From NCBI GenBank assembly GCA_963576475.1, contig OY754981.1, positions 17,674,570 to 17,738,569 of the forward strand: DNA of 64,000 nt, in the 5' to 3' direction. Made by a program: the position numbers and the translations under genes. The stretch's first letter is position 1, and every line of letters begins with the position of its first letter. This DNA is from Molanna angustata. Lineage: Eukaryota > Arthropoda > Insecta > Trichoptera > Molannidae. Under the pieces are notes generated by a model. It saw nothing but the letters and a program-made list of their open reading frames with translations, was not told the origin of the DNA and did not search any database. This document shows positions 57,360 to 64,000 of this stretch, in pieces.

Positions 57360-58345
57360 AGGGGGGCAAGTCTGGTTCAATCGGCGAAATCAAAACCACC
57401 GTGATTACCCGTATCATGGATATAATTATTATATGGAGTTCTACAATATCTTTTAACAGATTTTTAATTATCTCAATAGAGACGAAGTTGGAATATTTAT
57501 TGTAGGAGAACCGGGAAATCAAGGCACCTACAGGGCTTACGACCTGTCATCGGCTGGTTTACGTGATCACTTTATGCGCTTGCGCCAATTATGCCTTTTT
57601 AATGAGATCCCTATCAATTCAATTTTGGAAGTTCTATATATTGTAATACTGAAATTCTTTTCGCTTGAAAATAAGGAATTTTTACTATAGCCATCTATGG
57701 GTGAAATTATGAACAACAATCTTATTATTTTTTATTTATTTTGTTGTAACGCCATCTATTGAGAGAATTGGTTTTTTTGTAAATAATGAAAGCTACAATT
57801 CTTATATCTGAGGTGACAATGCATTTTTCGCATAGAAGTCACCCCTGAATTGCGCCAGACTTATAAGGTCATTTTTTTCTTATTTACCTACTTGTACCAA
57901 TGTGTAAGTAATCGAATATTTTTATTATTGCATATGCGCAAACATTGGATTTTTTTCCCTGTCGGGAGTCAAAGATATTTTTTAACAGATTTTTAATTAT
58001 CTCAATAGAGACGAAGTTGGAATATTTATTGTAGGAGAACCGGGAAAGTGATCACGTAAACCAGCCGATGACAGGTCGTAAGCCCTGTAGGTGCCTTGAT
58101 TTCCCGGTTCTCCTACAATAAATATTCCAACTTCGTCTCTATTGAGATAATTAAAAATCTGTTAAAAAATATCTTTGACTTCCGACAGGGAAAAAAAAAA
58201 TCCAATGTTTTGCGCATATGCAATAATAAAAATATTCGATTATTCTACAATATCTTTAGATGTCAAAGAACTCCATACTATAATTATATCCATGATATGG
58301 GTAGTCACTGGGGTTTTGATTTCGCCGATCGAACCAGACTTGCCC
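57360..58345. repeat. Complex inverted repeat inside the hAT element
   Basis: 57367-57578 (caagtctggttcaatcggc ... ggtttacgtgatcac) is matched in inverted orientation by 58050-58340. A second, direct copy of the gacgaagttggaatatttat segment lies at 57895-58046 and pairs with 58104-58250 to form a palindrome with arms of about 140 bases around a ~57-base centre. Confidence 0.85.
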
Positions 58346-58405
58346 TCCAGGTTTCCCTTTCAGTTTTTGGAGAAATGATGTTGCTTTATGTTTGATGCAA
58401 TTATT

Positions 58406-58690
58406 TCAAAATTGGGACTTTTTAATGTAAGAGCAATTTGAATACAGTATTTGAATACAGGCGTTTAATCGATTTATGTTCTTCGTTTTTATGTTCGTTA
58501 GAGTGGAAAAGCCTTGTTCACAAAGATAGGTTGTTGCAAATGGCAGCAACTTTTTTACCGCCTCCTCATGTGCAATTTTGAAAGCCTTCGTAGCTTTTGA
58601 CATCCAAAAAGACGACAGATTGGATTTGCTCTCAAATTGAATACTAACACGATTATGAAATAGCAAACTAGTTTGTAAAAATACTAACAC
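58406..58690 (-). pseudogene. hAT transposase C-terminal remnant
   Basis: Encodes AHEEAVKKLLPFATTYLCEQ then GFSTLTNIKTKNINRLNA. The L-P-F-x-T-T-Y-L-C-E-x-G-F-S-x-L-x-x-I-K-T-K-x-R-N-R-L pattern is the hAT C-terminal dimerisation region of the ZBED5/ZMYM-like lineage. The rest of the transposase is missing. Confidence 0.85.
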
Positions 58691-58983
58691 GTGTATGAAA
58701 TAGCAAACTAGAAAAATTTACTTTTTACTCCAAAAAAATCATTTTTACCCCATTTGGGGTAATTTACCCCGGTTCCCCGACAGCTGAACTAGGCTATCTA
58801 ATATACCTGCTTTGTTTTCTTCTTCTTTTTTGTACTCTTACTTACTATGTGTAATTGAAATATTTTATTCAACGCACATCTTTCGTTTTTTAAGTATTTA
58901 TTTCTAAATGTTCCGATGAGCATTGAAACTGCAAATACGATGGGTCGATGCTTCCTTTTATAAGGCAATGCACACTTGTTGCA

Positions 58984-59035
58984 GGGTTACCCCACATTCT
59001 GGGATATGCCGTGATGGTATGAATGAATGAATGAT
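58984..59035 (-). repeat. Dispersed repeat fragment (family with 12700 and 63597)
   Basis: Shares the complement of catatcccacaatctgggg. Confidence 0.6.
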
Positions 59036-59705
59036 TATTGATTTTGTTCTGCTTACTGCTGAGCATCACATATATGTGACCTTCCTATTTCTTACTACAT
59101 CTACCTTCATCATGATCATCAGTAATACTTGTAAATATAAAAAGGTCTAATTATATTTACAAGTACATATGTAGGTATTTCAATTCTTAGGTATACAATT
59201 AAATTTAAAAGTACGCGATTGTATTTCGTGTAAACGGAGTCAGCCACTAGCGAGTAATGCCTCAACAGAGTACAAGGCTAAGGCCAATAATAATTATTAT
59301 GAATGGATCGCTTCCCTAGAGGCTAACATTGATGCTGAATATCACAACAATCAATCAGAATAACGAAATGGTCCAACGAACATTATTGTTGTCGACGGTT
59401 GACGGTGTAGCTGGAAGGAAACTTTTTACTCGGTGTACCGTTATGAAATGCCAGAGTGTTGGCTGTTGAAACGATCTGGCCAGGAACAACGGTATTGTAG
59501 CTATGGAGCAGTAGCGGTCTGACCCACATACGTCTGTCGAGACATACATTTCCAAGCATTGTGCAGCATACATACAGTTCGTGTGCAATTGCGTACAATA
59601 AATTGTCTTCTCTTCCTTTCCTTATCCTTTTGATTTTTATGAACTGTTATTATATTCAATCTTTTTTGTGTTTCTTTGTATATTTATTTATTTCGTATTA
59701 ATTTA

Positions 59706-59850
59706 GTGTCTCCGCCGGGAATCGAACCTGGGACCTTATTATGATGATGATGATATTATCATCATCATCATCATCAACTCAGGTTGGTCGGAAGAAATTG
59801 CCGTTTGGCAATAAACCCGCCAGTGTAAAAGAGGATAATAAATAAATAAA
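59706..59850. repeat. SINE family A head, ATC microsatellite and a SINE-like fragment
   Basis: 59706-59737 is the minus-strand B-box part of SINE family A (ccgggaatcgaacctgggac). 59744-59776 is a mirror-symmetric atg/atc triplet repeat. 59777-59850 has gaagaaattgccgtttggca, related to the family B body. Confidence 0.65.
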
Positions 59851-59982
59851 TTGTGTTGATATTTAGGTAACCCACCCAAGGGCCTCTGCATCAAAAAATT
59901 AAACGAAAATCTCTTGTATTTTCTTACTTATCCGGCTCTTACGTTACACTCGAAAACGAGGATAATAGAAAAGATTGGAAGT

Positions 59983-60016
59983 ACTTTTCGAAGCCGGTAT
60001 ACCGGCTTCGAAAAGT
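59983..60016. repeat. Perfect 34-bp palindrome
   Basis: acttttcgaagccggta followed by its exact complement, without a loop. Surrounding sequence is AT-rich intergenic. Confidence 0.95.
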
Positions 60017-60734
60017 GGCTTTCGAATGGACATGGTTTTTTTAATGACAAGACATATTGGCAACGATACTTTTGATATAAATAACAAATCAGTTATAGTT
60101 TCCGTCAAATAATAACTTAAGCATTTTCGTCGTAGAGGGGGGGGGGGGGGTTGTACATATACCAACTATGCAAAAAGTTTGACCTCTGCGCAGCCCTTTA
60201 GAATTTCTCCCTTCAGGTCTTATCTCACAATCGAGATAATTTAACAGTATTCTAATATATGTGAAAAATATATGTTTTGAATAGTTCACTAAGAAAATTG
60301 TACGAGGAAACAAAATAACTTGATTTTTACTACACGCATGCCAATGCGTTGAATGTGTGTAGCCAGCAAAAACACCATATTCACGAAGATCTAGCATTCA
60401 ATGATCATACATATATTATATTTATTATTTTATTCATCAATTGTTTAATATTTATTGTTGAGCGTCAAATGGTATGTTGGAAAAATAATCTCGACCATCG
60501 AAATCTCACAATTTTATGAAATTTATTGACAATTGACACATTGAATAACCAAAGATTTAATTATTGTAACATCTGCGTTAACCCATTGTCATTTCTTCAT
60601 ATTCTTCTTCTTCAAAGGGTACCCATGTATTGTTCAAGAAATTTTGCGTATGTCACGTCTATAGATTATTATTGTTTTTTGTCCTATCTTCACTATAGTA
60701 AAATTAGGTGCTATGATAAATTGTTAAAGTCTTA

Positions 60735-61015
60735 TCAGAACATGACAATTCATAACATGTCAAAACAGAACATCGTGAAACAGATAGGTGACAAATCAAC
60801 ACATAGACATTTCTATCGCGCGATTAATAATTAATCGCAATAATAATACATACATACATAACAAACCTATTCTAACCAAAAGTTTGGATTTTATGCGATG
60901 TTGTCTAATTTTATCAGCTCTTTGAAATCACATTAGAAATGTTCTGTTATGTCTATGTGTTATATTAATTTGTCACTGTTCTATTTTGACGTGTTACGAA
61001 TTGTCGTCTTCTGAT
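60735..61015. repeat. Inverted repeat, MITE-like
   Basis: Arms 60740-60815 and 60937-61010 share gacaattcataacatgtcaa-type sequence, caaaacagaaca and aacacatagaca in inverted order with mismatches, around a palindromic centre (attaataattaat). Ends and target duplication are not clear. Confidence 0.55.
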
Positions 61016-61234
61016 TAGAATCTGATTCTGATTAGACCGGTCACAAAATTAATAATTGATAGCAATGGGTAGTAAAATTGTTTTTCTTCAAAATACTTCA
61101 ACTTATGGTGAGAAACGAAACCTGACAATAATATAAGATTTTGATTTTGTTTAAAAGTTAATTTGTAGATCTTTTATTTTTATATTTGTTTGTTGTGTAC
61201 CTAAATAAAATAAATAACTGATTTATCAATTCAA

Positions 61235-61310
61235 ATCAGATGAGTTGGTTGCAGATTAGTAATCCTGTAAATGCTGGTTCGAATCCTGCCTTGACTTGAA
61301 TGTCCATTAA
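61235..61310 (+). repeat. tRNA-like SINE fragment
   Basis: gatgagttggttgcagatta and ggttcgaatcctgccttgac look like A- and B-box parts, without a complete cloverleaf. Confidence 0.5.
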
Positions 61311-61614
61311 AATATTATAATCTCGCTCATTACTAGTAGTCCATGAGATAAACAGATCAAGTTGAGGATTTCACTGGTACTTCAATGGACTTGGTTGAGG
61401 ATTGCTAGGAAAGTACACTTGTGGCGAAAAGAATGAAAACTTTTTAATTAGACTACTTTTTTTTACTTACTAGGTGATTGATTTTACTTTTTCAATGAAA
61501 TTTTATTGCATTTTTATTATTTTTTATGACAAATACTATGTTCTTTTGTTTATTTACCAAGAAATAAATATTTTCTTAATTATTTTAAATATTTATTTAT
61601 TATAACAAAAACTT

Positions 61615-61800
61615 GTGTGCCAGGTTGAAAATCTTGGTCTCCAAGAGAGACCATCGAATGAGAGGGCCCTGATTGAAGCTGTGATAAAATTATGGTTCAA
61701 AGTCATCAATAATGAAAATCTAGAGATATGCGTGGATTCGATGCCTTGTAGAATAGAGGCCGTGATAAAAAATAAAGGCTTCTCTACTAAATACTGGTGA
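61615..61800 (+). pseudogene. Tc1-like transposase C-terminal remnant
   Basis: Encodes QVENLGLQERPSNERALIEA then VIKLWFKVINNENLEICVDS and MPCRIEAVIKNKGFSTKYW, stop. The N-L...E-W-x-x-I...L-x-x-S-M-P-R-R-x-x-A-V-I-x-x-K-G-x-x-T-K-Y pattern is the Tc1 transposase end. The catalytic core upstream is absent. Possible terminal sequence gtacacttgtggcgaaaag is at 61413. Confidence 0.8.
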
Positions 61801-62933
61801 TTTGTATTCCAATCTTGAATTTATCATTTTATTGTCATAAACAATTTTTCTTTGCTGAACACAATTTTTTTTTTATAAATTTATTTCAATGTACAATTAT
61901 TGTAATAAATGTGTACAATATCTTAATATTTTATTTCCATATGATAATTTATGAATAACCTACACTACGAGTACAATAATGACAAGGCAATAATATTTTG
62001 AAAACTAAGAAGGAATATTTTCTATATAATTTAGTTAAATAACAAAAAGTAAAGTTCTTTTGGTCACTAGTGTAGAATTAGATAAAAAGACATGAAATTA
62101 AATTTTTATATTTTGTATTATTATTCAACTACACAGTAAAACAACACATAAACTGCCGTATAATAAAATCGAATAATCTTTCATATTTTGAAGATGATTT
62201 ACAAACAACCTATGGAATACGAGCCAATGAAATAATACACTTTTTCGAGATGTTTATTGATTTATTTATATTTAGTATAGTACTTAAAATATTAATTTAT
62301 TTATATTATATTCTTCTAGGTCCCACCTCTATGTCCATCGTTCTTTTTATCATATTATATAAGTCACAAAATCTTATGACCTCAATTCTTTGTCGACCCT
62401 TGGAGCATCTATATACGAACATCACTTTGAGGACGATTGGTTGCACATTGGTTGCACATAATGTGCACATAGTTCTTTACTTATCTGTCTGCAATGCGAA
62501 ATTGCATAGTATAAAAGGGCAAGATAATATCAACGTATAATATCAAGATAATATCAACGGCGGTATTTTTTTGTGTCAAATTAATGTTGGCAACAGCTGA
62601 TCTATCGAATGTTGTGTAGGTAAAGATTTGTCAGATGTATGTAAACGTACGGGAATGTTTATTTTATCGTGGGAAGGTGAGAATTATGCAAATGAGTGTT
62701 ACATGTGCCACCTACCTATTCCCTGGTAATACCGTGATGATGTTTTTTGTTTCTACGGAGCAGTCGAAGCGTCGTGGAGATTGAGGCACACATTCCTAAC
62801 CGTAACGGTTTGTCCATGTTCCATACTTGTATATACTATCATGCATACATGGGTGATGGGACCAAGGTCGAGTTATATGAATACCTTCGTCGATACCTTT
62901 ACGATGATGAGATATTATATATATATTATCGAT
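61801..62933. other. AT-rich intergenic DNA
   Basis: No gene. A short duplication gataatatcaacg appears twice near 62522-62560. Confidence 0.55.
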
Positions 62934-63050
62934 AGATGGTGGGAGAGCGGTTAGCGCGCTGCAGGGTTTGTAATATAGTGGTCGTGAGTTCGAATCCTGT
63001 CACGACCGATTTATTACAAGCATTCCTGCTTAGTTTAGAGAATGTATGAG
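62934..63050 (+). repeat. tRNA-derived SINE, family C
   Basis: ggtgggagagcggttagcgc (A box) and gagttcgaatcctgtcacga (B box) followed by the tail shared with 16467-16624 (gcattcctgcttagtttaga, gaatgtatgaggatg). The tail marks it as a SINE rather than a tRNA gene. Confidence 0.8.
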
Positions 63051-63596
63051 GATGTTTTATATTAATTTATTTATTTATTAAGGTCTATGCTCATGAGAGC
63101 CTGTACAAAAATTTGTTAAACAAGTAAAAAAATAACTAAACATGTGCATTGTCAAAGTCATAAAAAAAAACAAAATAAAATAATGCAAACAAAATAAAAA
63201 CATAGGCAAGTTGAAATTAATAATAAAGAAAAAAATACTCAAAAAACAATAAATGAAAAAAAAAATGTACGTGTTCTTCTTCTTCTGGGTCACAGTCCTA
63301 AGATTGGTCTGCACCAAACACTCGATCTTTCCACTTACCTCCATCGTCCGCCAGTCTCTTCATCTCTTTGTAACTGCTTTGTTAGTGTTACAAAAATCAT
63401 TTAAAATATATATTAACTTACTTCATTATGATGCTCTCGTCATATGTCTGTACAATATTCAATGTATTACACTTGTTCCAAGGTACAACACTATCAAGGT
63501 ATATTTTATACAAAAATGGGCATAATTTGCTTTTTTAGATAGTTCTCTTTGGTGAGATAAAAAAGTATTTTACATAATAAAAGTATGATGCCACAT

Positions 63597-63740
63597 ACCT
63601 ACATTCCATCACGGCATATTACACAATATGTGGTAACCATCGACATGTATGCGGGGGGTGTATTACCTTAAAAAAGAAGCACAACACATGCGTGAATACA
63701 CCAGTCTCGTCTCACCTAAAAATGAAACTTTCAGAATGGG
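63597..63740 (+). repeat. Dispersed repeat copy (family with 12700)
   Basis: Follows the same order as 12700-12805: catcacggcatattacacaa, ggtaaccatcgac, tatgcgggggg, and ends in cgtctcacctaaaa. Confidence 0.65.
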
Positions 63741-64000
63741 TGGTGGACTCAATCCTGAAAAGTGTGAGACGTTATTTTTTTTATTTTATTAATATTACAA
63801 CCCATATTAAAAAAACACAATCACTAGTAATAATAAATACAGTTGTGTCGAATTAACTTTTAAGAAGTGATTGAATTATAATATTTGTATAGATTTTTTA
63901 CATGTAAGTTGAAAAACGTTTAATTTCGATACGAAAGATTTTAACGCACAATCAGGAAAATGCGAAAACCTTATGTAGCGGTGTTAAAATGTTTTTTCTC
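63741..64000. other. AT-rich DNA to the window end
   Basis: No recognised feature. Confidence 0.5.

Larger units (their letters stand above)
57137..58786 (-). mobile_element. hAT element with perfect 8-bp target duplication
   Basis: Ends CAGCGGTCGGGGAAC (left) and complement CAGCTGTCGGGGAAC (right), flanked by identical AACTAGGC at 57129-57136 and 58787-58794. An 8-bp duplication and CAG-initial ends identify the hAT superfamily. It holds a transposase remnant on the minus strand (58406-58690). Most of the interior (about 57360-58345) is a large, complex inverted repeat. Confidence 0.92.

Noticed and set aside
60526..60834. 102-codon ORF as a gene
   Set aside because: It runs into one arm of an inverted repeat and has no recognisable domain.

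Overview
The window is eukaryotic and looks like an insect genome, most likely a moth or butterfly. It is AT-rich, its genes are split into many exons with GT/AG introns, short TACCTACC-type runs are frequent, and mobile DNA is dense and diverse (Penelope-like, LINE, mariner/Tc1, hAT, piggyBac-like, Harbinger-like elements and tRNA-derived SINEs). The order Lepidoptera is an inference; no marker locus was compared.

Two host genes can be reconstructed. The plus-strand gene at 11231-29444 encodes the alpha subunit of the clathrin adaptor AP-2 in 17 coding exons (933 residues, all splice phases consistent). The minus-strand gene at 54184-44230 encodes a CHTOP/FOP-like (chromatin target of PRMT1) mRNA-export factor in five coding exons (289 residues). 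They converge, and about 15 kb between their stop codons holds only AT-rich sequence and transposon remains.

Layout: 1-7982 is a cluster of four nearly identical Penelope-like retroelement copies (A +, truncated; B -, with a complete-looking ORF; C -, truncated; D +, with a complete-looking ORF) bounded by long (AT)n arrays. In B, C and D the region after the ORF carries a hammerhead-ribozyme-like core. 7982-10600 is intergenic with LINE scraps. 10600-31500 is the AP-2 alpha gene, whose introns hold SINEs, MITEs, two piggyBac-like elements, a 2-kb unclassified terminal-inverted-repeat element, and a fourfold tandem duplication of a 5' splice site. 31500-44200 is intergenic, with a nested hAT/piggyBac/SINE insertion, a Harbinger-like element and a nested MITE. 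44230-54400 is the CHTOP-like gene, with a fold-back element, a broken RTE-type LINE and a dead mariner in its introns. 54400-64000 is repeat-rich: an LTR-like block, a hAT element with a perfect 8-bp target duplication, and a Tc1 remnant.

The two host genes have unrelated housekeeping roles (endocytosis and mRNA export) and show no sign of acting together. The most interesting material is in the mobile DNA: the Penelope cluster with its ribozyme-like motif and borrowed start codon, the tandem splice donors in AP-2 alpha, and several terminal-inverted-repeat elements defined here from their ends. Coordinates of repeats are approximate unless a target-site duplication is given.
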